Below are positions 12,147-24,600 of a stretch of DNA of 64,000 nt, in pieces. The translations under genes were made by a program, and so were the position numbers. The stretch is taken from assembly GCA_029379385.1 (NCBI GenBank), contig CM055607.1, positions 34,531,235 to 34,595,234 of the forward strand. The letters run 5' to 3'. How positions within the stretch are numbered: position 1 is the stretch's first letter; each line of letters opens with the position of its first letter. Below the pieces are notes generated by a model. It saw only the letters and a list, made by a program, of their open reading frames with translations, searched no databases and was not told the DNA's origin. The DNA comes from Quillaja saponaria (Eukaryota > Streptophyta > Magnoliopsida > Fabales > Quillajaceae).

Positions 12147-15139
12147 TCATCCATCTATAGGAAGCTCTCCACTATTTATAATTCTGCATGGCTTTCGAGG
12201 GTAATCCGACCTGCTTGTCTCTTGAGATTCAAGTGTCCGGACAATATCCATTCCATCAATAACATGTCCAAAGACAACGTGGCGATTGTCCAACCATGGA
12301 GTCTACATCATGAATGCATGAACATCATTTAGAATAATTTGATAAAATCTAAACCAACTTGAACAGATACACATTCAGATATCATATTCTATATTCTATA
12401 TTTCTAATTCTTCATGGAATATAGATGCTGCAGGTTGTGGAGAAGAGACTAGACATTGTAATACATAGAATAACATAATCAGCAATATGATGCAATAAGT
12501 CATGTTAGATGGTGAAAACTTTCTTAGTTTCAACTTGTCTAGGCAGTGTCTTTGACAGGCAAAAGAGGTGTCTCCTCCAGCCTTGCCCTCTAAATACTCA
12601 ATGAAACATGTAAGAGTTCAACCTTTGACTAACATTCACATAGTGAGAGGTACATCAAGATTATTGCAGGATAAAGTGCTGCATAGATTAAAAAAGTAAC
12701 CTGTGAACAGAACAAGCCAGTTAAGCATCAACAATAACGAGAATGCAACAATGCTATAGTAGCCATCTCACCTTTACAGTGCAAATGAAAAATTGACTGC
12801 CATTGGTGTTAGGACCTGCATTGGCCATGCTCAAAACGCCAGCGCCAACATGCTTCACTGCAAGAACGTGCTTACCAGTTCAGTAGAAATCGCCCCTTAA
12901 AGGAAAATTTTTTATCTATTTTAACTTAAAATAACAACAAAAGATGAGTAAGTTTGCAATGCTCATCATTGTTAAAGCTCGTAATAACTATTCAGGCACC
13001 AATGTAGACATACAGGCAAAACTCTCATCTTCAAAACTAGAACCATAGATACTGATCCCTCCAGTTCCCTGCACCCAGAAAAAACACAATTTTCATCTAA
13101 ATGAGAAGGAACTTGTCCTCTTTAGGATGTGCACAAAACATGCATGCACGCATACTCATCCACCCACACACACAGTCGGAGAGAGATCTCACATCTCCTT
13201 GAGTGAAGTCCCCTCCCTGAATCATGAATTCTTTGATTATACGATGAAAGGAGCATCCTTTGTAACCATATCCTTTCTCTCCTGCATAAAAAAATTTCCA
13301 TGTCATCTATAAAATTCACTCTGACATTATCCATATGATACCACCTTAAAAATGACAGCCATAACAACAGCAATACATCAGGTAAAAATACAGTTGGATT
13401 ACAAATAAGGCTTGCCTGTGCATAGAGCACGGAAGTTCTCAACAGTTTTAGGAACCACTTCTCCAAAGAGGCCAATAACAATCCTTCCTACAGGTTCACC
13501 TCCAATTTCTACATCAAAGAAACACTTGGTTGTCACATTCGCTTGTAGCTCTAGATCCTAGAAGCAAAAGAACAAAAGTAAGATTATTAACCAACATATT
13601 TATCAAAGAAGTGAGAATGTCTACAAATCATGCCACAACAAAACTTATGTTATAATCAATATGATTATGAAAACTAGAGTGGAACAAACATAAATTATAC
13701 TTTCTCAAGGGTTCTGCAAAGTTCAATTTGATTATTGGTTGGTCAGAAATGTAGTCACTTTGAAAATTAAGCCCAATTTCGACATAGTTGATGTTTTAAA
13801 AAACTTCACTCTTCCCCCTCATCAACAAGTGGTAAAAAACATAAGGTGTGAAAAAACCTTCTAGATATGTCAATATACACAAATCACAATAAAGTTTGGA
13901 CTAGAGGTCTCAGTGGTCTTCTCTCCTTCGCTGTTCAAGACAGACCTATGTATTTGTCTTAACAAACTTCAAAACCGAAAAGCTAAATAAGCCACTTACA
14001 TTTACTATGGCACTGGCACATTCCATCCTTCTATACTTGGTTGAAGGTGCTTTAGTATGTTGTTTGGCCAAAATACTTGAGGCATAATGAGATCTTGATG
14101 TCAATGCTTTCAAAGGCCAGCCTAAAGTTGGAACATAGGAGTAACCGCATGGTGGTCTGGTAGTACTACAAGTCATATGTGCCCTGTTAACCTTTGGCAC
14201 ATCTTGGCTACTACTACTCTGCAAAAATAGCAAATTTTTACTATTATAAACTTATAACTGAATAACAGTAATTTTTTAAATTGATTAACCTTCTCATTAA
14301 AGCTGTCTGTCAACCTCACACTAGACCCTAGAGTCAAGTTTTGCAATACCAATGCGTATCACGAGAGCAACTGAAATAATTATTTTCAGACAAAAGCTTG
14401 ACCAAGAAATGTAAATTTTTTACTATTAGTTGCAGCAACGTGAATGAGCTGAATTAATGCAGTTTGCATGTCAGTGTAGCAAAGGAGGAAAAAAACCAAC
14501 TAACATAGAAATTGAATTAACGATTTCTGAAACACCATTACACCAAAATAATTTTTAATATGACCTAAATACATACAAAAGACAAATCTTAGTGCGGAAT
14601 ACAGCTCATTATAATTCATTAATTCATGGTTGAAAATAAGTTTGCAGAAGGCCCCATTTCTCTGTTCATGATTTATGATGAACCATCCCAATAGAGATTG
14701 AAAGGAGTGCCATCAGTTATCTATAGACACATAGAATAGAAGATCTGTAGGAGTCACAATTAGCTCTGTCAAGGTCCCTGGGAGCAACCAAAGACACACC
14801 ATGGCCAAAGGTATACTTATTATAACTTACTTAATTGAATGCTTTTTCCTTTCCTCTATCATGACTAACGAAATGGTTTTTTCATATATTTATCTGAATC
14901 GGTTTGGATGCTTCTCGAGTAGTGAAAAAACTAGGTTTATTTCAGACTCTCTATCCATAACTACCTTGAACTAATTTTATCAATAAATTTCTCAAAATTT
15001 AAATCTTTATAGCGGAACTTCCATGATAGCATAGTTTTCCATGCAATTTATAGAGATGGGAAATAATAACCTTAATTGGAGAAAGATGAGCAACTGGGAT
15101 CTGACCATGCACCAATTGCATTGAGAATGCAGAGGCCAT
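12147..15139 (-). CDS. CYP20-3: Plastid cyclophilin, peptidyl-prolyl cis-trans isomerase (ROC4/CYP20-3-like)
   Basis: Single-domain cyclophilin with a plastid-type leader, closest in memory to stromal CYP20-3/ROC4, which folds and redox-regulates stromal proteins such as serine acetyltransferase. Exons, minus strand: 15139-15071, 14218-14000, 13557-13416, 13281-13193, 13068-13014, 12857-12772, 12302-12147, totalling 271 aa. The first exon encodes [12 protein letters not shown], similar to the ROC4 start, and supports this ATG. The isomerase domain starts near residue 96 ([19 protein letters not shown]) and keeps the catalytic Arg ([15 protein letters not shown]), the substrate-pocket [14 protein letters not shown], and the Trp and His of [12 protein letters not shown]. 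The intron after LCTG (13415-13282) begins with GC (ACAG^GCAAGC). The C-terminus, GELPIDG, matches the family. Confidence 0.92.
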
Positions 15140-16156
15140 TGCTGTTTGTCGATGATATAAAAGGAGGACTCTTTCTCTATGTCGAAAATAGTAGATCCTC
15201 GTAGAGAGTGAATAGTGTGAGTGTTAGACCGACAGCGAAGAGATTTTATAAAAATCTTTGTCTGGGTACACCTACACCGACACCCATATCGATTCCTCGG
15301 ACGAGGACCTCCAATTCTCCGTCACAAGTCACAACCAGCAATAGCCCAAATAAGCCCAATCCGCATTTTATCAAATCCCATCCTTGTTTCACACCTCTAC
15401 AATATAAGCTTAAAATGGAAAAGGAAATACAAAATTAAATCTTATTTTTGGTTTATATAAACATTGATTGACAAAAGAAAATTCTTCTAGAAAATAAGCT
15501 TTGGTAAAAAGAAATCCAAATTTCTTATTGGCAAACAGGTTTACCCCTCTTATCTACTAATAAATCTTTTTGTACAGGTGATAAATTTTACTTTTTTTGA
15601 TAGCAAGTTTTATCAATGGAAAGTATTTTGATTACAAGATTTCTTGTTCATTATAAGAGTTGATGCTACCTAAAAGATAGATGTATCATGCATGATAATA
15701 GGATCAAATTATAATTTGATATGTTGAAAACATAAATAATTAAAAAATAATTTGACTTAAAATAGTCAAAATTTAATCGAACTTGGCTTCATTTATATTC
15801 ATTTTATAATTTTTTACAATTTTTTACAATTTTATCCATAAATTAATGAAACCTAACAAATCAGTATCAAATTTAAATTAATAAAAGTATATAAAAAAAT
15901 TTAAATCAATTAGGCCAAACTATGGGCTAAGAATCAAAGCCCAACCCTACCCCACGCTTTTTACATCCACTAACAAACCCAATACTTCGACAAAAAGATA
16001 ACTTACTTCTAGTCCCAACAATTCTTTCCTCCGAAACTCTGGCTCGGACCACAACCTTATTTGTGTTGTTACTTCAAAATCCGATTCCACCAGCTTTGGT
16101 GGCAACGAAGAAGACGAGGTTTACGATGAAAATAGTATTAATGCTCTAAACTGACA
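15140..16156. promoter_or_regulatory. Bidirectional promoter region between cyclophilin (-) and START gene (+)
   Basis: About 1 kb between divergent starts. It carries several AGCCCA/TGGGCT motifs (AATAGCCCAA near 15342, AAGCCCAA near 15352, ATGGGCTAAG near 15921, AAAGCCCAAC near 15937), the site II type common in plant housekeeping and organelle-protein promoters. A short AT-rich part (about 15560-15900) has no visible gene. Confidence 0.5.
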
Positions 16157-18224
16157 ATGGCTATGATGATGGTTACTCTTCTGCGAATTTTTTTGTTGGT
16201 AGATGATGAGGGTGGACTTGGAGAGTCACAGTCGATAGCTGAAGATGGAGTGTACATAGCAATTATGAACCTGGGAAAAAATTCACGTAGAATTCGATCC
16301 AAGATTTCAATTGAAGCACCTCTTGACGTAGTTTGGAGCATATTGACGGATTATGAGAAATTGGCTGATTTCATTCCTGGTCTTGCCGTCAGCCAGTTGC
16401 TGGATAAGAAGGACAACTATGCTCGCCTTTTTCAGGTTTTGAAAGTTAACTTTACTATATGTATTATTTCTGAGGTATTCATATCCCTTGCCCTCTCCCC
16501 TTAAACGTTCTTCATATGTAAATGTCTGTACTCAGTCTGATACTGAACCTGTTTGAATACTCACAGTGCGGGATAGTGAAAAACCAGTATCTTGTGGGGT
16601 AGTAGTACGCATCCTAGGGTAAAAAAAAAACTTTTTTCAAACTGTGATTTCCAGGCTTAGTTTTCCAAACTTACATTTTTATTGTTTTTGTGATTTGTGA
16701 TGAATTGTTTGAATGAAATTTCACTCTACATGTGGTGACGTGTAAATCACTTCATCAGGCCAAATATTTGAGCAATTAGTAAGTGCATATCAAGTTCTGT
16801 TGCCTGCATTACTGATTGTTTATTTTGAATGGCCCCTATGGGAAATTGTTGCCTAGTCTAAGATAAAAAGATACAACAACTTTGGGAGTGGGACGTGTGG
16901 TTTTGTTATAGAAATGTTAAGCATCCTGCTTTGTAATGTTGTCTTCCACGTGGAACCCTGATGGATAGTCAGCTGTTTGTGATTTCTGTGAAGCTGTTAA
17001 AGTCTTCATGCAGCAGAAGTTTTGTACATGTGTCTATCTAAGTTATACGATTGTAGTGGTCTTTGGGAAGGCTGTACAATGAATTCCTCTGCAATGCAGA
17101 AATTTTACTTTTTAGAAACAGAACTCATTATTTGTAATGGTTTGCTGACTCCTATCATTTTGGAGCGGAAGTTTGACATTTTAATGTCAGCGTTAAGGTC
17201 TTTGAAACTCTCTCAAGTCACTGTCATGTAAACTGGCCCTGTAGCATATGGTAATGGTATGCTTGATTATACTTATTTCTTCCCCTAAATGGAAACCTTG
17301 ATATTAGTAATCCTATTTTTCAAAACGGGAGACTAAATCTTCATGTAGATTATTATTAATTAACTCCTTTTGCTTTCCATTATACTTACCCTGTATATTC
17401 TTTGAACAGATTGGACAGCAGAACTTGGCATTTGGACTAAAATTTAATGCTAAAGGAATTGTTGATTGTTACGAGAAAGAAATGGAGATTCTTCCTTTTG
17501 GTAAGAAGCGTGATATTCAATTCAAGATGACTGAAGGAGACTTTCAACTTTTTGAAGGAAAATGGTCTATTTTGCAGGTATGATTTCATTACTATCATTT
17601 TTTGGAAGTACAGTTAAGTTTTGCAAAAGTTTGCTTAAAACGTCATCAAATCAGAGTTCAACACAGCTAAGAAAAATGAAAGTGAAAAAGCTACATATGG
17701 GAGTGGGGACCAAGTATGTGATTAACACAGAGAGGCTTTACCTTTTGAACTGATTGTAATGTAGTTCGTTGGTGTTGGTGGGAATGTTTCTATATAATGT
17801 CAAGTCCTGGTATATGGGTAGGTTTTTCTAATCTGCTTGTTGGTCTAGGTCTAAATTCCGCTGAACTTATTAAGAGAGTGAAAAGCTATAGTTGTTGGAG
17901 TTGAAACCATAATGGGGTTATGGCCAAAAAAAATATACTTTAATAGGGTAGAGATACAATTATGTGACTGATGTGCAAAGGATTTACATTTTTGAGTGAC
18001 AATGATGAGTTCTGCAGTCTAGTGGTGGAGATTGTGAAGAAGGCGACTCGTCCCAAGCACCAGAAACTTGTACAACTCTTTCATATATAGTCGATGTAAA
18101 GCCAAAACTGTGGTTGCCTGTTCGTTTCATTGAGGGTAGACTATGCAAGGAGATAAAAATGAACCTTGCATCCGTCAGAGAAGAAGCACGAAAAGCAACT
18201 AACAGGACTGTGCACGACCATTAA
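16157..18224 (+). CDS. START/polyketide-cyclase-like lipid-binding protein (At4g01650 type)
   Basis: Exons 16157-16435, 17410-17577 and 18018-18224 give 217 aa ending HDH-stop. The Polyketide_cyc/COQ10-like (Bet v1-fold) domain runs from NSRRIRSKISIEAPLDVVWS through YEKLADFIPGLAVSQLL, IGQQNLAFGLKFNAKGIVDC and GDFQLFEGKWSILQ to KPKLWLPVRFIEGRLCKEI. It resembles the plastid lipid-transport protein At4g01650; its ligand is unknown. The start is uncertain: the ATG at 16157 gives an unconvincing leader (MAMMMVTLLRIFLL). Upstream, another frame (16014-16134) encodes an acidic stretch (GGNEEDEVYDEN) of the sort expected before the domain. It joins in frame if a weak 68-nt intron (16135-16202) is removed, but has no ATG of its own, so a further upstream exon would be needed. 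Confidence 0.8.
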
Positions 18225-21200
18225 TGCTTATTTTCTTCTTCTTATACATATGTATGTCATGAAAGTAAAAAACTCTTTAGTATAAATTTTTCACCTGTTT
18301 GTACTCAGTTTAAGAATTGTTGGAGGATTACTTGAGGCATTCCCTAAATGGTAACCATATCTTGCTTGATAGGGTACGATTCAAGTTCATGCTAGTTGTG
18401 ACCTGATCTTTCCTTGATTTAGATTTAGACTTACTTGAAGACAGCAAGCTCTAAATTCCTTTTTACAACTAGCACTGGTCAGCTGTTCAGATGGAATTGC
18501 ATTGTATGACTCAAAGATGTGAACACTGAGGGTTAAGGTTACTCAATCAAGGGTGATTGAACATTTTCTTTTTAGGTTTAGAAGATTGAAATCCCAGTTT
18601 AACTTCAACAGACAGGCTATTGCTTTGACCTGTTAGTACTGTGAGAATTGGTGACAGTGGTGATGCTACATGTATGGGCAGTGACATTGTCTGAAACCAA
18701 TATAACAAAATTTGGTAAAAACTAGGAGACTGTTAAGAGTGACTGGGCAGCTGAAAGCACAAACTGCCCACAAGGCCATGACTTGGAGGAAAATCCAGTA
18801 TTTTTCTTCTTCTTTTATTTAATGTAAAAGAGACAGTTCTTTGAATTTTGGAGATAATACTTGGCAAGCATCACATTATTAGAATAAAAAAATTTATTAT
18901 TATTTTTTCTAATTAAATCATGAATGGATATGTTGGGGATCCTTGGATAGGAACTCATCAATAATGTAAGTTCATTAAAATACTTCAGTGACATTTGACA
19001 TAATCACAATGAATCATCATCAATAGCAACTTAGCCACATATTGTCAAAACCTATATATGACCTTTTGGCAAGTAATGATCAACTAATACACTGTAAGTG
19101 GACTCCCCCACTCCCTCCAAGAAAATAAAACATAAAATTCCATTGACCTATACATTACAAAATTCAAAAACAACACTTTGATGTAACTCTCCCCCATTTC
19201 TTGTCTCACTTCATCTCCATAATGACAATAGGTAATTACTTTTTCCCTTAATTATTAATAAAGAAAGTAAAGAAAAGTATCTAGATATTTAATTAATGAA
19301 TGGTTTGGAAGCTTGTGCATATTAAAGTATAATATTTTCAAAGAGTTTCATCTTTTCCCTTTTACCTAATGGCCATTCTTGGCTAACGGTTTTGTTTTGT
19401 ATGGATGGTTTTATTGCTGAATTTTTGGGTTGCCCTCATTTCCTTAATAAAATAGGATTATACTAGAGGACTTTTGCTCAAGATTCCCACTTCAACAACC
19501 ATTTCATGAGCAATGTCCCTACATATAAAAAAACATGAATCTTTTGAACAATATTTGGTACGTGCATACCGGAGAGAATTGAGAAGGACATATTAATTTT
19601 TATTTTATTTTTGCTTGAACCTGTGTTTTGTTTATTGAGCTAACAAGTGATTAGTATGTCTGTCTTTAGAAACATAATTTATGTAAATTTGATTGGCTTT
19701 AATATTAGGACTAGTTTTTCACTAATTATTGTAAACTTTGTAAGTTTTCAAACTTTTTTCTTTTTCCAAATTTTAGGGTCAATTGTTTAATGATAAAATA
19801 AAATAATACGGAAGATTCTTTTTTTTTTTTTTATTTAAAATTTTACCAAAAAAGTAATATAGAGGAATTTAAAGAGAAATTTTGGGAAAAGTAGCAATAT
19901 GATCCGATTTAGTTAAAAGAGAATTCATGCATATACATTGAACTATCCACATACACATGCTTACATGCTTGTTTAATTATTATTATTTTTTAAATATAAA
20001 GGGGTCATTTTAAGTTTTTGATTCTTACTTAAAAAATAAAAAATTAATTAATTTGTGAAGTGAGAGTAAAGTGAATAATTATAATTTTTTTAATTTTTAA
20101 ATTAATAAAAATTAGTTAAAGAATTTTTCTCATAATTAATTTATGTGAGTTGATAGGATAATAGGATAGTTATTAAGACATGAAAACTAAGTTTAAATTT
20201 TTTAATTAATTTATTTTTATTTTAAAGTAAGAGCGATATAAGATATTTTAATTTTTAGAATAATATATTTAGATATAACCATCTCAAAATAGTCAACAAC
20301 AAATTGATGAAAGTATAGCATAATATTTCATTTCACTAATAAACACAATATAAGAAGCAATATAGGAATATTTCTTTGTCAAATTTATTTCTATTAGAAA
20401 TTTGGGATAAAACTCATTCTGCACAAATTTAATTTTCAACAGATTAAATTTATTGAGTCAACCTAATATATTTATCAGTTCAATTAGAAACTAATTGTCT
20501 CATTCGGTGAACAAAGATGAGCATGATGATGATTATCTCATGTATTTATTGACTTCAACAAGACCACCACACCAATAATTGGTATTAAAATGAATAAGTT
20601 TAATTTCTAAAAAATTACTTTTTAAATTAGTGGAAATTTATAATTTGTTAATTATACTATATTAAAATTACTTTTGTTCACTCTAAACAATTTTTAATAA
20701 AAATATACACTCGCATTAATTTTAATTGAAATTAAAATTACTATTTATACTTATTCACATAAAAAAAATTAATTCATAAATTCTAAAGCACCTATAAAGA
20801 AAAAAAAAAATACTCTCATAAAATTTTAACTTATATTTACATTTTAATCTCACTGTTAAAATTCTAAATAAATATATAATTTGAAATATCATTTTCTATA
20901 ACAATTCATTTAGAATAAAATTTATAGATTCATATAACCAAAAAAAAAAAAGTTATAAATTTTATTTTTCTTACCAACTATTTTTTTTTTAAATAAAATA
21001 AAATTTAAATAAATGACATCTACAGATCTACTAATACAACTGTCTCTATTTTTCAACCTAATTATTTATTTTATTTTAATTTTGATTTTTTTCTCAAGTT
21101 TTTTACCCTCCCAAACCATTTGAAAACCCCAAGAAAGAGGACCCTCCTTGATGAACTCAACTTTGATTCTGCGTCATCAGAACAAATCTCAACTTTCTTT

Positions 21201-21519
21201 TATAGTGACAGCAACCCAGAAAACTCACATTTTCTCTACTCTTCTTTCTTCCTTTGTCTTCCTGCTTCTCCTTACCCATTTAGTGGAAGACACTCTTCAC
21301 TCAAAATTTATTCTTTCTATTGCTTATAATTTGGATACGCTGCCTGCGGATGTCCTCGATCCACTCCTTCTTGAGCCGTGCTTACAAGGTCAGATCACAA
21401 ATGATACTTTTTTGCTTTATCCATGTATTTACCGTTCAAAATATCAATTCCCTGAAGAATTTAGTTAGTTTTACTGAAAATACTATGTGGGATTCCACTT
21501 TTTTCAGTCTGGGAATTTG
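18225..21519. other. AT-rich intergenic DNA and leader region of the PP2C gene
   Basis: Up to about 21100 this is long AT-rich sequence with poly-A and poly-T runs and no protein-like frame. From about 21120 the composition becomes less AT-rich and looks like a transcribed leader with several ATGs. A probable leader intron runs from GCTTACAAG^GTCAG (donor about 21389) to TTTTTCAG at 21507. A remnant transposon in the AT-rich part cannot be excluded, but I see no terminal repeats. Confidence 0.5.
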
Positions 21520-21687
21520 ATGATGATGCACAGTCACCTAAGTAATCATCAAGTGGCTGAGGAGTTTATTGGGTTTTCGTTGCCTTTGCTGTCTTGTTCT
21601 ATTGTGAATTTGCTTATGGTGCAAAGTGGTAGAAACAATTTTTTGGCATATCAGGGTCGGGGTATATTTTATAGGTTCTGTAACTGA
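21520..21687 (+). CDS. Upstream ORF (55 codons) whose stop overlaps the PP2C start
   Basis: Downstream of the probable leader-intron acceptor (21507), three consecutive ATGs open a frame of 55 codons ([16 protein letters not shown]…, ending RGIFYRFCN). It stops at TGA 21685-21687, and the last base of that stop is the first base of the PP2C ATG (TGATG). Ribosomes would have to bypass or reinitiate after this ORF to make the phosphatase, so it may lower or condition PP2C output. It is open without splicing, but whether the peptide is conserved is unknown. Confidence 0.5.
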   Translation: MMMHSHLSNHQVAEEFIGFSLPLLSCSIVNLLMVQSGRNNFLAYQGRGIFYRFCN

Positions 21688-24600
21688 TGGGTAACGGCAC
21701 TTCTCGTGTTGTTGGCTGTTTTGTGCCGTATAATGGGAAAAATGGTGTTAATTTAGAGTTTTTAGAGCCACTAGATGAAGGATTAGGCCATTCCTTCTGT
21801 TATGTGAGGCCGTCAATTTTTGAATCACCTGCCATTACCCCATCAAACTCTGAGCGGTTTACAGTTGATTCGAGTACCCTTGACTCTGAAACACTGAGTG
21901 GATCATTTAGAAATGACAGCATAGAAGATCCTACCGGCTTACACAGACCGAGCAAGAATTTTCCAGAAACCACATTCAAAACTATTTTTGGTGCTTCAGT
22001 CAGTGCCAATGTTTCAACTGCTAGGACTGGTGGCCAGAGTGCATTGTTTTCTTGTGATGTCCAAGAGCCTGCTGCATCATTTGAGAGCACCTCCTCATTT
22101 GCTGCAATTCCTTTGCAGCCTGTTCCCCGTGGCTCTGGACCTTTGAATGGTTTCATGTCTGGACCTCTTGAGAGGAGTTTTGCTTCAGGTCCTTTGGATA
22201 TGGTAGGTGGTTTCATGTCTGGGCCAATAGAGAAGGGAGTAATGTCTGGTCCTGTTGATGCCTCTGACAAGTCCAACTTCTCGGCACCACTTGCACATGG
22301 CCGTAAAAGGCCAGGACTCCAACGTCTCATGAGGAGTGTTAGTGGACCAATGAGAAACACTCTTTCTCGGACCTTCTCAAAACGTTCTGTAGGCACTGGT
22401 TGGATGCGACGGTTATTCTTCCACCCAGTGACTCAATTGGCCTGGCATTCTAAGGAGGCAAAGTTTGGAGCAGAGGCCGCAGGAAACTGTCTTGAAGGTG
22501 GGCAATCTGAAGAAGAGTATAAACATGGGCACAACTTGCAGTGGGCTCATGGCAAGGCTGGTGAAGATAGGGTTCACGTTGTGCTCTCCGAAGAACAAGG
22601 GTGGTTGTTTATTGGGATATATGATGGTTTTAGTGGACCAGATGCACCTGATTTTCTAATGAGCTATCTTTATAGAGCTATAGACAAGGAACTGGAAGGG
22701 CTGCTATGGGATTATGAAGATAATTCTATAGATACACTTAAACCTGAAATTCTTATAGCTACAAATGCTGAAGATGCTCCAGATTGCAGTAGGGAGAACC
22801 AGTCTAACCCTCATTCAAGTCAAGAGATTTCTTGTTGTTTAGAAGGATCATTTAGTCCAAGAATCTTGAGGGGTCAGTCATCTAATACCGAGATAGTGGA
22901 GGAAAGTGAAGTTAGGATGGATGTTGAAAACCAATTACCTAATTGTGAAAATCCCAGTATCTCAGGTACTGCTCCTGTTTCTGTTATATCTGGAAACTTG
23001 AGTGGTCAAGGCAGGAAAAGCATGCGGCTTTATGAGCTACTTCAGATGGAATCTTGGCATGAAAAAGGTTTAATGCCCATCTCAGAACTAGGGAACAATA
23101 GAAACGATTTATTGGATTGTCATCCAGGTAAAGACAGTTCAGTTACTAGGGAAGCTACACGAGAGGGTCAGATGAGATCTTGCTTGTCAGATGCCAAACG
23201 AGATAACTCCAGCTATCAGGATGAAGATCCCACTACATCTGGAGCAAATGGATGCATTGAGTTTGAATCAATTAATCATTCTGCAACTGCTCCTTCTGTT
23301 TCAGGACAAAGGCACAATACAAGAAAGTCATTGCTCAGTTCAAAGATTCGAAAAATGTATCGGAAGCAGAAGTCCTTGCGTAAGAAATTATTTCCATGGA
23401 GTTATGATTGGCACAGGGAGGAGCCTTGTTTTGATGAGAGAATAGTGGAACCTTCCGGACCTATTAGAAAATGCAAATCAGGAGCTGTTGATCATGATGC
23501 TATTTTAAAAGCAATGGCTCGAGCCCTTGGAAGGACAGAAGAGGCCTACAAGGAAATGGTGGAAAATACTCTTGACACAAACCCTGAGCTTGCTTTAATG
23601 GGATCATGTGTTTTAGTTATGTTAATGAAAGATCAAGATGTGTATGTCATGAACCTCGGGGATAGCCGGGTAATCCTTGCACAAGAAAGACCAAATGATC
23701 GTCATCCTAATACAAATTTTCTTCAGGATGATGTGAGGCATAGAAATAGATCTAGAGAGTCATTAGCGCGTATGGAACTGGATAGGATATCAGAGGAGTC
23801 TCCAATGCATAATCACAGCAGTAAGATGAACAAGAGAAACAAAAATGGAGAGATATCCCTTTGCAGATTAAAAATGAGGGCACTTCAGCTTTCCACTGAT
23901 CACAGCACAAGCATTGAAGAGGTGCGTTTCCAATTTCGACTTCTTTCAATTTATCAATGTTAGTTGTGTATTTTTCTATTTAGAGAGCTTATTTCAGAAT
24001 CATTTTTACAATTTGTGGTCAGATTCTTTGATTCGGATATAGAATCAGCTGACTGCCCTTGTCAATTATTCAATTGTGCTTGGCTCATTTATGCTTGCAT
24101 GGTTAGGTGGTTTTGACGTTTAATACTGTTCATGCACATGCCTGGTCAAGCGTGGCTGTGTGTGGCACCACTTGTATATACATATTTAAAGTGTAAATTT
24201 TCATTCACTTGCACTGAAACATGTGAATGTGAAAATTAAAATTGCTTTTCTTGTATCACATGTGGTGGACATGTGATAAGATGTATGACTTGACAGTTGA
24301 CACATTTTTTTGACACCAAAGGTATGAGGGCATCAATGAGTAATACCAGACCATAATTTGTTTTGTCCAATTTTTCGAATTTGTTATCAACTGGGTACGC
24401 CTGCATGAGACTCCAGTCATACAGTACAATATTTCCTGATTTTGCCTGTCACCTGCAGGAAGTGTTAAGGATAAGGGCTGAACACCCTGAGGACAATCAA
24501 GCCCTGCTGAATGATCGAGTGAAGGGACAATTGAAAGTCACAAGGGCATTTGGTGCTGGGTTTCTGAAGAGTGTCAGTTGATCTTTTGACTTTGAGCTAT

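Noticed and set aside
21800..22396. 198-codon minus-strand ORF
   Set aside because: It is the antisense shadow of the PP2C first exon, whose plus-strand protein is clearly real.
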